Assembly (NCBI GenBank): GCA_046153015.1
Contig: JBJXGF010000052.1
Location: 1 to 20,054 of the forward strand
Length of the DNA: 20,054 nt
DNA from: JBJXGF01 sp046153015
GTDB taxonomy: Bacteria; Actinomycetota; Acidimicrobiia; Acidimicrobiales; CAIXPF01
Direction of reading: 5' to 3'
How positions within the stretch are numbered: position 1 is the first letter of the stretch; every line of letters starts with the position of its first letter. The notes beneath the pieces are model-generated. The model ran no database searches. It saw nothing but the letters and a program-made list of their open reading frames with translations, and was not told the origin of the DNA. Below are positions 7,475-13,317 of the stretch, piece after piece. The position numbers and the translations under genes were made by a program.

Positions 7475-7822
7475 CTGGAGGTCGTAGGCGGGGTTGTAGA
7501 ACAGCACCCGATTGCGCTCGGGGGCGGCGGCGCCCTCGAGCACGAGCCGCCGGCCGGGGGTGATGCCCAGCACCTTCTTGCGGCCGAAGAACACCGCGGT
7601 GGCCCGGCCGGTGCCGTCGTCGATCGTCACCTCGAGCGAGGGCGCCCCGGCGCGGGGGACGATCCGCATGGAGAGCACCTCGCCGCACACGCGGGCGGGA
7701 CCCCGGCCGGCGAGGTCGGCGAGGGGGGTCACGCCGGGCAGCGCGCACTGGGTGCGAAGACGCTCCTGGTCGAGCTCCTCGACCGGCGCGGTCAACCGGC
7801 GGAGACGGTCGCGCAGGGCCAC
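7469..7822 (-). CDS. OB-fold nucleic-acid-binding domain protein (Rv2694c-like)
   Basis: 117 aa from GTG 7822 (VALRDRLRRLTAPVEEL). A short N-terminal helical region is followed by an OB-fold core, roughly residues 43-112 (GRGPARVCGEVLSMRIVPRAG..., LEVTIDDGTGRATAVFFGR, GRRLVLEGAA). The in-frame extension to 7891 is rejected because it reads through a repeat hairpin. No Shine-Dalgarno precedes the GTG; TACTCT 7 nt upstream suggests a leaderless mRNA. A small OB-fold protein beside the CeoB/CeoC pair is also found in mycobacteria (Rv2694c, about 122 aa), which supports the assignment. Its role is unknown; binding of RNA, DNA or a nucleotide is inferred from the fold only. It is convergent with the trkA-like pair. 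Confidence 0.85.
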   Translation of the reverse strand: MALRDRLRRLTAPVEELDQERLRTQCALPGVTPLADLAGRGPARVCGEVLSMRIVPRAGAPSLEVTIDDGTGRATAVFFGRKKVLGITPGRRLVLEGAAAPERNRVLFYNPAYDLQP

Positions 7823-7829
7823 GGCGCCC

Positions 7830-7835
7830 AGAGTA
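7830..7835 (-). promoter_or_regulatory. Predicted -10 box for leaderless OB-fold gene
   Basis: TACTCT on the minus strand, 7 nt before the GTG start, with no Shine-Dalgarno. No clear -35. Confidence 0.4.
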
Positions 7836-7842
7836 GTTGTCG

Positions 7843-7866
7843 CTGGGGGCTGCGCCCCCAGCAGAG
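7843..7866. repeat. Isolated copy of the CTGGGGGC/GCCCCCAG hairpin
   Basis: CTGGGGGC-TGC-GCCCCCAG (7843-7861) followed by CAGAG, matching the module at 7445-7468 in the same orientation but with the loop inverted (TGC instead of GCA). It lies just upstream of the OB-fold gene, so that gene is bracketed by two copies. Confidence 0.8.
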
Positions 7867-7933
7867 TCACGGCGCCCCGCCGCCGGGTCACGGACGCCGA
7901 TTCCGGACTGGATCGGGCCCCCCACTCGGCGGC

Positions 7934-8076
7934 TAGCTTGGCGGCGCGGCGAGGGCCGGATGAGGCAGAGGTTCAGTTCGCGGCGGCCGGGAGGGGTCCG
8001 GCCGGCGCGACGGCGGCGACCAGCCGTCGAGGAGCAGGCGACCGCCCGGAGAGCGGTCGCCAGGAGGGACGAGCAC
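7934..8076 (+). promoter_or_regulatory. Structured 5' leader of the dioxygenase gene
   Basis: TAGCTT (7934-7939) is a possible -10 without a recognisable -35. It would give a leader of about 130 nt holding three consecutive perfect stem-loops: CGGCCGG/CCGGCCG (7984-8004, 7-nt loop), CGACGGC/GCCGTCG (8008-8029, 8-nt loop), and GCGACCGC/GCGGTCGC (8038-8060, 7-nt loop). The last ends one base before the AGGAGG that serves the ATG at 8077, so its folding could affect ribosome access. I do not recognise a known riboswitch class. Confidence 0.45.
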
Positions 8077-9069
8077 ATGAGCCAGTCCACCTTCGTCTGC
8101 GACCCCAGCGTCTGGACCGCGGCGCATTACCCCGCCTCGCGCCGCTGGGTGCGGACCTTGTCGCCCGACGGGCTCGGGGAGCTCGACGCGGCGGTTGCGT
8201 CGGCCCGGCGGGCGGGCGTCGCCTATTGGCGGCTCACGCCCAAGACGTTCCCGCTCCCCTCGCTGGCCGAAACCCTTTCGGCCTCCCTGCGCGACCTCGA
8301 GGAAGGCCCCGGCTTCGCTGTGCTCGGCGGCTTCCCGGTCGAGCGCTACGACCGCGCCGAGACGTTGCTCGCCTACGCCGGCATCTGCTCGCACCTCGGC
8401 TCGGTCACCGCCCAGACGCATCTGGGTGACCGGGTGATCGAGGTCACCGATCTGCGCAAGCCGTACGACCACACCTCCCGCGGCTACCACTCCAACAAGC
8501 TGCTGCCCTTCCACACCGACGGCGCCGACTACGTGGGTCTGCTGTGCTTGGGCGTCGCCGCCCGGGGCGGCAGCTCGGTGCTGGCCAGCGCCGGCGCCGT
8601 GCACGACATGGTGCTGCGGGAGCGGCCCGACCTCTACGAGGTGCTGCGGCGGGGCTTTCGCCACCATCGCCGGGGCGAGGAGGCGCCCGGCGAGCCGCCG
8701 GTGTCGATCGAGCGGATCCCGGTGTTCGCGTTCCACGATGGCCTGCTCCACTGCATGTACAACCGCAACCCGATCGAATGGGTGCAGAAGGAGGGTTGCC
8801 GGCTGTCGGCCTGCGAGCTCGAGGCGCTCGACTTCCTCGACGACGTCCTCGCCCGGCCCGGCGTGGCGTTGCACATGGACCTGCAGGTGGGCGACATCCA
8901 GTTCGTGAACAACCTCTCGGTGCTGCATTCGCGCACCGAGTTCGAGGACGACGAGGAGCACCGCCGCCGCCTGCTGCGCCTGTGGATCTCCAACCCGGCC
9001 GCCCGCCGGCGCGGCCCCACCCTGCTCGACCTGTACAACCCGGAAGCGGCCCGCAAGGCGCGCGACTGA
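8077..9069 (+). CDS. TauD/TfdA-family Fe(II)/2-oxoglutarate-dependent dioxygenase
   Basis: 330 aa. The iron-binding facial triad is visible as His146-Thr-Asp148 (FHTDGADYVGLLCL) and His284 (NNLSVLHSRTEF), with Arg298/Arg301 in the RRRLLRLWI segment placed to bind 2-oxoglutarate. Family members oxidise substrates such as taurine, aryloxyacetates or trimethylammonium compounds while decarboxylating 2-oxoglutarate; the substrate here cannot be read from sequence. The start is ATG 8077 with AGGAGG 9 nt upstream; longer open frames upstream run through the structured leader. The stop overlaps the next gene's ATG by one base (TGATG), so the dioxygenase and the reductase are translationally coupled and may act on one pathway. 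Confidence 0.9.
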   Translation: MSQSTFVCDPSVWTAAHYPASRRWVRTLSPDGLGELDAAVASARRAGVAYWRLTPKTFPLPSLAETLSASLRDLEEGPGFAVLGGFPVERYDRAETLLAYAGICSHLGSVTAQTHLGDRVIEVTDLRKPYDHTSRGYHSNKLLPFHTDGADYVGLLCLGVAARGGSSVLASAGAVHDMVLRERPDLYEVLRRGFRHHRRGEEAPGEPPVSIERIPVFAFHDGLLHCMYNRNPIEWVQKEGCRLSACELEALDFLDDVLARPGVALHMDLQVGDIQFVNNLSVLHSRTEFEDDEEHRRRLLRLWISNPAARRRGPTLLDLYNPEAARKARD

Positions 9070-9998
9070 TGGCCAAGATCGCGGTGGTCGGCGCCGGCGC
9101 CATGGGCTCGGTGTACGCCGGGCTCCTCGCCGAGGGCGGCCACGAGGTGTGGGCGGTCGACACCTGGCGCGAGCACGTCGAGGCCATCAACGCCGGCGGG
9201 CTGCGGGTGCAGGGCGCGTCGGGGGACCGCACGGTGGCGATCCGGGCCACGACCGACGCGCGCGAGGTCGGCCCCTGCGACCTCGTGATCATCGCCACCA
9301 AGGCCGCCCAGGTGGAGGCGGCCGCCGAGGCGGCCAAGGCCCTGCTCGGCCCCGACACCCCGGTGATCAGCATCCAGAACGGGCTCGGGGGGCCCGAGCG
9401 GGCGGCCAAGGTGCTGGGCGAGGAGCGGGTGGTGCTCGGCGTGGTCGGCGGCTTCGGCGCCTCGATCACCGCGCCCGGCCACGCCCACCACAACGGCTGG
9501 GACCAGGTGCGCCTCGGCGAGCTGGCCGGACCGGTGAGCCCCCGCGTCGAGCGACTGGCCGAGATCTGGCGCTCCGGCGGGTTCAACGTGCTCACCTTCG
9601 ACGACCCGCATCAGCTCGTCTGGGAGAAGCTGATCGTGAACTGCGCGTTCTCCGGGCCCTCGGCGGTGACCGGGCTGCGGGTCGGGGAGCTGCTCGCCGA
9701 CCCAGACGGCTGGACCGTCTCGTCGAGCTGCGCGCGGGAGGCGTGGACGCTGGCCCGGGCCCTCGGCATCGCCGTCGACATCGCCGACCCGGTCGCCCAC
9801 GTGCGGGCCTTCGGCTCGAAGATGCCGGACGCCCGGCCGTCGATGCTGCTCGACCACCTGGCCGGGCGTCGTTCCGAGATCGACGCCATCAACGGCGCCG
9901 TGGCCGAACGCGGCGCGACGGCCGGCGTGGCCACGCCGTACAACACCGTGGTGGCGGCGCTGGTGCGGGCCAAGGAACACGCCTTCCCGCTTCGCTGA
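9069..9998 (+). CDS. Ketopantoate reductase (ApbA/PanE) family NAD(P)H-dependent oxidoreductase
   Basis: 309 aa, normal for the family. Rossmann motif VVGAGAMGS (residues 6-14), the family motif IQNGLG (102-107), catalytic-type Lys187 (WEKLIVNCAFS), and the C-terminal signature SML(258-260)...SEIDAINGAV (269-278, Glu270). The family reduces 2-dehydropantoate to pantoate for CoA synthesis, but many paralogs reduce other 2-oxo acids. Coupling to a 2-oxoglutarate dioxygenase rather than to panB/panC makes a non-pantoate substrate possible. The start ATG overlaps the upstream TGA. A strong hairpin follows 26 nt after the stop. Confidence 0.88.
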   Translation: MAKIAVVGAGAMGSVYAGLLAEGGHEVWAVDTWREHVEAINAGGLRVQGASGDRTVAIRATTDAREVGPCDLVIIATKAAQVEAAAEAAKALLGPDTPVISIQNGLGGPERAAKVLGEERVVLGVVGGFGASITAPGHAHHNGWDQVRLGELAGPVSPRVERLAEIWRSGGFNVLTFDDPHQLVWEKLIVNCAFSGPSAVTGLRVGELLADPDGWTVSSSCAREAWTLARALGIAVDIADPVAHVRAFGSKMPDARPSMLLDHLAGRRSEIDAINGAVAERGATAGVATPYNTVVAALVRAKEHAFPLR

Positions 9999-10024
9999 GC
10001 GGCGCCCCTGTGATCTGACGGGAC

Positions 10025-10073
10025 GCGCGAATCCCGATTCCCCCAGTCCCACCAGGGGGAATGAGGGATGCGC
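10025..10073 (+). terminator. Long interrupted hairpin after the dioxygenase/reductase pair
   Basis: Core stem ATTCCCCC (10037-10044) / GGGGGAAT (10055-10062) with a 10-nt loop, extended by ATCCC (10031-10035) / GGGAT (10065-10069) and GCGC (10025-10028) / GCGC (10070-10073). It starts 26 nt after the reductase stop. There is no U-tract, which is common for actinobacterial terminators. It could also be an operator for the next gene, whose start is about 70 nt further on. Confidence 0.5.
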
Positions 10074-10144
10074 CCCATGCCCGCAGAAACGACCCGGCGT
10101 ACGGTCCTGCTACGAGCGACCGACGCACCCAGGAGACCAGGGCG

Positions 10145-10486
10145 ATGAACCTCAGCCTCACCACCGCCACCACCGACCACGCAGCAGACGAAGCCCTTTT
10201 CGCCGAGCTCGACGCCGCCGAGCGCTGGGCCACCGGGCAGCTGGCCCTCACGCAGAGCCGCTGCGTCGACCTCTGCCTCGATCTCTACAACCTCACCAGC
10301 CGGCCCGAGGTCCGCCTCGTGATCGCCGAGTTCCTCGCCGACATCCGCAAGCTCGGCGCCGTGGCCGGACCCGACATGGCCCGGGCCATCGGCCACATCC
10401 GTGCCGCCGTCGACGTCGAAGCGGCCTTCGACCGCTTCGTGCTCACCGACACCGAAGCCGCCAGAACGTTCTCACCAGTGAGTTGA
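10145..10486 (+). CDS. Unrecognised 113-aa helical protein
   Basis: I do not recognise this family. ATG 10145 is preferred over an upstream in-frame start at 10061, which lies inside a hairpin, because AGGAG sits 9 nt before it. The sequence looks soluble and largely alpha-helical (DEALFAELDAAERWATGQLA, RLVIAEFLADIRKLGAVAG, AAVDVEAAFDRFVLTDTEAA), without signal peptide or membrane segment. Two Cys lie close together (SRCVDLCLDLYNL). A TACGGT at 10100-10105 could be the -10 of its own promoter. The final codons AGT TGA are supplied by the first unit of the hairpin array that follows. Base composition matches the neighbours and the periodicity is coding-like, so a real gene is likely. Confidence 0.7.
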   Translation: MNLSLTTATTDHAADEALFAELDAAERWATGQLALTQSRCVDLCLDLYNLTSRPEVRLVIAEFLADIRKLGAVAGPDMARAIGHIRAAVDVEAAFDRFVLTDTEAARTFSPVS

Positions 10487-10645
10487 GCTCCGCTCAACTC
10501 ACTGCGGATGATGGCGTTGAGCTCCGCGCAACTCACTGCGGATGATGGGAGAGTTGAGCTCCGCTCAACTCACTGCGGATGATGGAGAGTTGAGCTCCGC
10601 TCAACTCACTGCGGATGATGGAGAGTTGAGCTCCGCTCAACTCTC
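10476..10645. repeat. Array of five tandem ~36-bp hairpin units between convergent genes
   Basis: The word GTTGAGCTCC starts at 10482, 10516, 10553, 10589 and 10625 (spacings 34, 37, 36, 36). Each unit has a palindrome, GAGTTGAGC-TCC-GCTCAACTC in consensus, joined by ACTGCGGATGATGG(AGA). The first hairpin has a 13-bp perfect stem (10476-10504), the last an 11-bp stem (10621-10645), the third and fourth 9 bp; the second carries one mismatch (GCGCAAC). The TGA of the upstream plus-strand gene (10484-10486) lies in the left arm of the first unit, and the TGA of the minus-strand dodecin (10637-10639) in the right arm of the last. The likely job is bidirectional transcription termination. There are no variable spacers, so this is not CRISPR. 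Confidence 0.92.
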
Positions 10646-10846
10646 GTAGCGGAAGCCGAGCTTGATCGTCGCCTGATACTGGGAGACCTTCCCGTCGGCG
10701 ATCGCCCCTCGCACTGCCACCACCTCGAACCAGTCCAGGTTGCGCAGCGTCCTCGCCGCCGTCTCGACGCCGTTGGCGATGGCCTCGGAGATCCCCACGT
10801 CCGACGTGCCGACGACCTCGGTGACGCTGTAGGTCGGGTTGCTCAT
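10637..10846 (-). CDS. Dodecin family flavin-binding protein
   Basis: 69 aa, the usual dodecin length. These proteins form hollow dodecamers that store flavin, and in some cases CoA. The family pattern is clear: TSxxxISEAIANGVETAARTL, then LDWFEVVAVRGAI with Trp39 that stacks on the isoalloxazine ring, and a C-terminal strand YQATIKLGF with Gln58. ATG 10846 has an excellent AGGAGGA 7-8 nt upstream; the much longer open frame that continues to 11215 overlaps the SDR gene antisense and is rejected. It is divergent from the SDR gene and convergent with the unrecognised small gene, with its stop inside the hairpin array. Confidence 0.95.
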   Translation of the reverse strand: MSNPTYSVTEVVGTSDVGISEAIANGVETAARTLRNLDWFEVVAVRGAIADGKVSQYQATIKLGFRYES

Positions 10847-10955
10847 CGCTTCGTCCTCCTCGTCGGGTGCCTCCCTGTATCTATCCACCGGCCCGGCGGC
10901 GGTCACGGGCCGCAAGACCCTTTCGGGTCCGGGGAGGTCTGCGAGACTCCCGCCC
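10847..10955. promoter_or_regulatory. Divergent promoter region of dodecin and SDR genes
   Basis: On the minus strand GTGACC and TAGATA are 17 nt apart, a weak candidate promoter for dodecin. A small hairpin GACCC-TTTC-GGGTC lies at 10916-10929. Just before the SDR ATG, GGGAGGTCT/AGACTCCC (10932-10950) can pair with one bulge. GAGACT ends 7 nt before that ATG and could be a poor -10 for a leaderless SDR mRNA. Confidence 0.3.
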
Positions 10956-11723
10956 ATGTTCGAGCTCCACGGCCGCACCGCTCTCGTGACCGGCGCCAGC
11001 CGCGGGATCGGCGCCGCTTGCGCCCGGGCGCTCGACCGGGCCGGCGCCCGGGTGGCGCTCGTGGCCCGCAACGCCGAGGCGCTCTCGGCGGTGGCCGCCG
11101 AGCTCACCCACGACCCGGTGGTGGCGCCCGCCGACCTGGCCGCGCCCGACGCCGCGGCCCACGTGGCCGAGGCCGTCGTCGACCTGCTCGGGCCGATCGA
11201 CATCCTGGTGAACAACGCCGCCGTTGCCGCCCGGCTCCCCTCCGCCGAGCTGCGGGGCGAGATCGTCGACGAGCTCTACGCGGTGAACGTGCGGGCGCTG
11301 CTGCTGCTCGCCGCCACGGTGGGCTCCGCCATGGCGACGCGGGGCGGGGGATCGATCGTGAACCTGTCGTCGGTGTCGGGCCTGGTCGGCACGCCGAACC
11401 GGGCTGCGTACGCGGCCACCAAGGGCGCGGTCGACGCGCTCACCCGCTCCCTCGCCGTGGAGTACGGGCCCAGCGGCGTGCGGGTCAACTCGGTGGCGCC
11501 GGGCGTGGTCGTGACCAACCTGTGGGCTCGCAACCGTGCCATCCCCGGCGTGATCGAGGCGATCGAGGCGCAGGTGGCGCTGCGCCGCTGGGCGCAACCG
11601 GAGGACATCGCCGACGTGGTGCTGTTCCTCGCGTCCGACGCCGCCCGGTACGTGACCGCCCAGACCATCTCCGTGGACGGGGGCATGGCCCACACCCTCG
11701 ATCTCTTCGGCGGGCCCGTGTGA
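10956..11723 (+). CDS. Short-chain dehydrogenase/reductase (SDR), classical type
   Basis: 255 aa. Cofactor motif TGASRGIG (residues 12-19), Asp60 after beta-3, NNAA (86-89), Asn111, catalytic Ser139 (NLSSVSG), Tyr152 and Lys156 (YAATK), and the family ending (AQTISVDGGMAHT). The set is complete, so the enzyme should be an active NAD(P)-dependent oxidoreductase. Classical SDRs of this shape include 3-oxoacyl-ACP reductases and sugar or alcohol dehydrogenases; the substrate is unknown. ATG 10956 is chosen because the fold starts at once (FELHGRTALVTG); the in-frame upstream extension reads back into the dodecin gene. There is no close Shine-Dalgarno. The ABC transporter genes follow after about 50 nt and appear to have their own promoter. 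Confidence 0.93.
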   Translation: MFELHGRTALVTGASRGIGAACARALDRAGARVALVARNAEALSAVAAELTHDPVVAPADLAAPDAAAHVAEAVVDLLGPIDILVNNAAVAARLPSAELRGEIVDELYAVNVRALLLLAATVGSAMATRGGGSIVNLSSVSGLVGTPNRAAYAATKGAVDALTRSLAVEYGPSGVRVNSVAPGVVVTNLWARNRAIPGVIEAIEAQVALRRWAQPEDIADVVLFLASDAARYVTAQTISVDGGMAHTLDLFGGPV

Positions 11724-11764
11724 GCCGGCGGGGCCGACCCACCGAGCGCTGGCGGACCGGCCGG

Positions 11765-11770
11765 TAACGT
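11765..11770 (+). promoter_or_regulatory. Predicted -10 box for leaderless ABC ATPase gene
   Basis: TAACGT, 6 nt before the GTG at 11777, with no Shine-Dalgarno between them. No clear -35. Confidence 0.45.
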
Positions 11771-11776
11771 CGCGCG

Positions 11777-12520
11777 GTGGGCGTTCCCGCAGTCGAGGTC
11801 GAGGGGTTGGTCAAGCGCTTCGGGGCGCGCACCGTGCTCGACGGGCTCAGCTTCGAGGTGCCCGCCGGCCAGGTGTGCGCGTTGCTCGGGCCGAACGGCG
11901 CCGGGAAGACGACCACGATTCACGTGCTGCTCGGGCTCACGCTGCCGAGCGCCGGGTCGGTGCGGATCCTCGGCCGGGACGTGGTGGCCGACCGCGCCGG
12001 CGCCCTCGCCGTGACCAACTTCACCGCCTCCTACGTGTCGCTGCCGTGGCGGCTGCGGGTGCGGGAGCTGCTGCGGGTGTTCTGCGACCACTACGAGACC
12101 CCGGCGCCGGAGCGGGCCATCGCCGAGGTGGCCGAGCTGGTGGGCATCGAGGCCCTGCTCGACCGGGCCGGCAACTCGCTCTCCACCGGTCAACAGACGT
12201 TGGTGATGCTGGCCAAGGCGCTGGTGAACCGGCCGGCGGTGCTGTTCCTCGACGAGCCGACCGCCAGCCTCGACCCGGAGCGGGCGGTGGCGGTGCGCCA
12301 GGTGCTGCGCCGGGTGACCGACGAGGCGGGCATGACCATCCTCATCACCAGCCACAACATGCTCGAGGTGGAGCGCCTGGCCGACCGGCTGCTCTTCCTC
12401 GCCGAAGGCCGCATCGTCTACGACGGCAGCGCCCAGGCGCTGCTCGAGGACTACGCCCTCACCAACCTCGAGGACGTGTACCTCCGGCTGGCCGCCGGCT
12501 CGGGCCTCGCCCAGCCGTGA
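11777..12520 (+). CDS. ABC-2 type transporter ATP-binding protein
   Basis: 247 aa nucleotide-binding subunit. Walker A GPNGAGKTT (38-46), Walker B VLFLDEP (155-161), D-loop SLDP, and switch His193 (TSHNM) are intact. Two motifs depart from the standard: the signature reads LSTGQQ (135-140) instead of LSGGQ, and the region where the Q-loop is expected reads TNFTASYVSLPWRLRV (80-95) with no Gln. A similar NF-S-YV-LPWRLTV form is known in a subset of ABC-2 exporters, so this is probably a subfamily trait rather than decay. GTG 11777 is used because TAACGT just upstream suggests a leaderless transcript. The last four bases overlap the permease start (GTGA). Together they likely export a lipid, polysaccharide or drug. 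Confidence 0.92.
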   Translation: MGVPAVEVEGLVKRFGARTVLDGLSFEVPAGQVCALLGPNGAGKTTTIHVLLGLTLPSAGSVRILGRDVVADRAGALAVTNFTASYVSLPWRLRVRELLRVFCDHYETPAPERAIAEVAELVGIEALLDRAGNSLSTGQQTLVMLAKALVNRPAVLFLDEPTASLDPERAVAVRQVLRRVTDEAGMTILITSHNMLEVERLADRLLFLAEGRIVYDGSAQALLEDYALTNLEDVYLRLAAGSGLAQP

Positions 12521-13317
12521 GCGGGTTCAGCTGGCGCCGGGTGCGGGGTGTGCTCCGCCAGGACTGGTACGTGCTGCGCCACAGCCCCATGCGGATCATG
12601 GAGATCGTCTACTGGCCGGTGATCGAGGTGGTGCTCTGGGGCTTCATCACCCGCTACCTGGCCGAGGCCGACGCCGGCATCCCCGGCGGCGTCGGCGTGC
12701 TGCTCGGCGCGGTGGTGCTGTGGGACCTGGCGTTTCGCAGCCAGCAGGAGCTGGCGGTCACCTACCTGATGGACGTGTGGGACCGCTCGGTGCTCAACCT
12801 GTTCGCCTCGCCGCTGCGCCAGAGCGAGTACGTGATCGGCGACATGATCTTCTCCCTCGGGCGGGTGCTCGTGGGCTCGTCGCTGCTCGTGCTCTTCGCC
12901 CGGCTCGCCTTCGGCTTCGACCTGCTCACCGCGGGCGCCGCCCTCGCCCCCGCCGTGGTGCTCCTGCTCGTGTTCGGCTGGTCCCTCGGGCTGTGCATCC
13001 GCGCCGCGCTGCTGCGCTTCGGCTCCAACGCCGAGGTGCTGGCGTGGTCGGTGGCGTTCCTCCTCCAGCCGGTGTCGGCGGTGTTCTACCCGGTCAGCTC
13101 CCTGCCCGGCTGGCTGCGGCCGGTAGCGTGGGCGGTGCCGGCGGCGCACGTGTTCGAGGCGGTGCGCCGCTTCATCGCCGACGGCGAGCTGCTCGTGGGC
13201 CACCTGCTGGCCGCCGCCGCGCTCGACCTCGTGTACCTGGCGGGCGGCGCGTTGGTGCTCGCCGCGGCGTATCGCTCGGTGCGGGTGAAGGGCCTGCTCA
13301 GCAAGCCCGGCTACTGA
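12517..13317 (+). CDS. ABC-2 type transporter permease
   Basis: 266 aa integral membrane protein starting GTG 12517, overlapping the ATPase gene by 4 nt. About six hydrophobic helices: MEIVYWPVIEVVLWGFI, VLLGAVVLWDLAF, LVGSSLLVLFARLAF, AALAPAVVLLLVFGWSLGL, VLAWSVAFLLQPVSAVFYP and a C-terminal pair near LAAAALDLVYLAGGALVLAAAY. The segment FLLQPVSAVFYPVSSLPGWLRPVAWAVPAAHVFEAVR is the typical ABC-2 C-terminal signature. It should form the membrane pore with the preceding ATPase. Its stop lies in the sequence CTACTGA, shared with the convergent thiolase-like gene (7-nt overlap). Confidence 0.92.
   Translation: MSGFSWRRVRGVLRQDWYVLRHSPMRIMEIVYWPVIEVVLWGFITRYLAEADAGIPGGVGVLLGAVVLWDLAFRSQQELAVTYLMDVWDRSVLNLFASPLRQSEYVIGDMIFSLGRVLVGSSLLVLFARLAFGFDLLTAGAALAPAVVLLLVFGWSLGLCIRAALLRFGSNAEVLAWSVAFLLQPVSAVFYPVSSLPGWLRPVAWAVPAAHVFEAVRRFIADGELLVGHLLAAAALDLVYLAGGALVLAAAYRSVRVKGLLSKPGY

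Noticed and set aside
7823..7891. N-terminal extension of the OB-fold protein
   Set aside because: It reads through a repeat hairpin; the GTG at 7822 gives the usual family length.
7973..8060. Known riboswitch (SAM, cobalamin, TPP, glycine types) in the dioxygenase leader
   Set aside because: No core motif of these classes was recognised; only three plain hairpins are supported.
10476..10645. CRISPR array
   Set aside because: The ~36-bp period is suggestive, but the linkers between palindromes are identical, there are no variable spacers and no cas genes nearby.
10847..11215. N-terminal extension of the dodecin
   Set aside because: It is antisense to the SDR gene; ATG 10846 has an ideal Shine-Dalgarno and gives the exact dodecin length.
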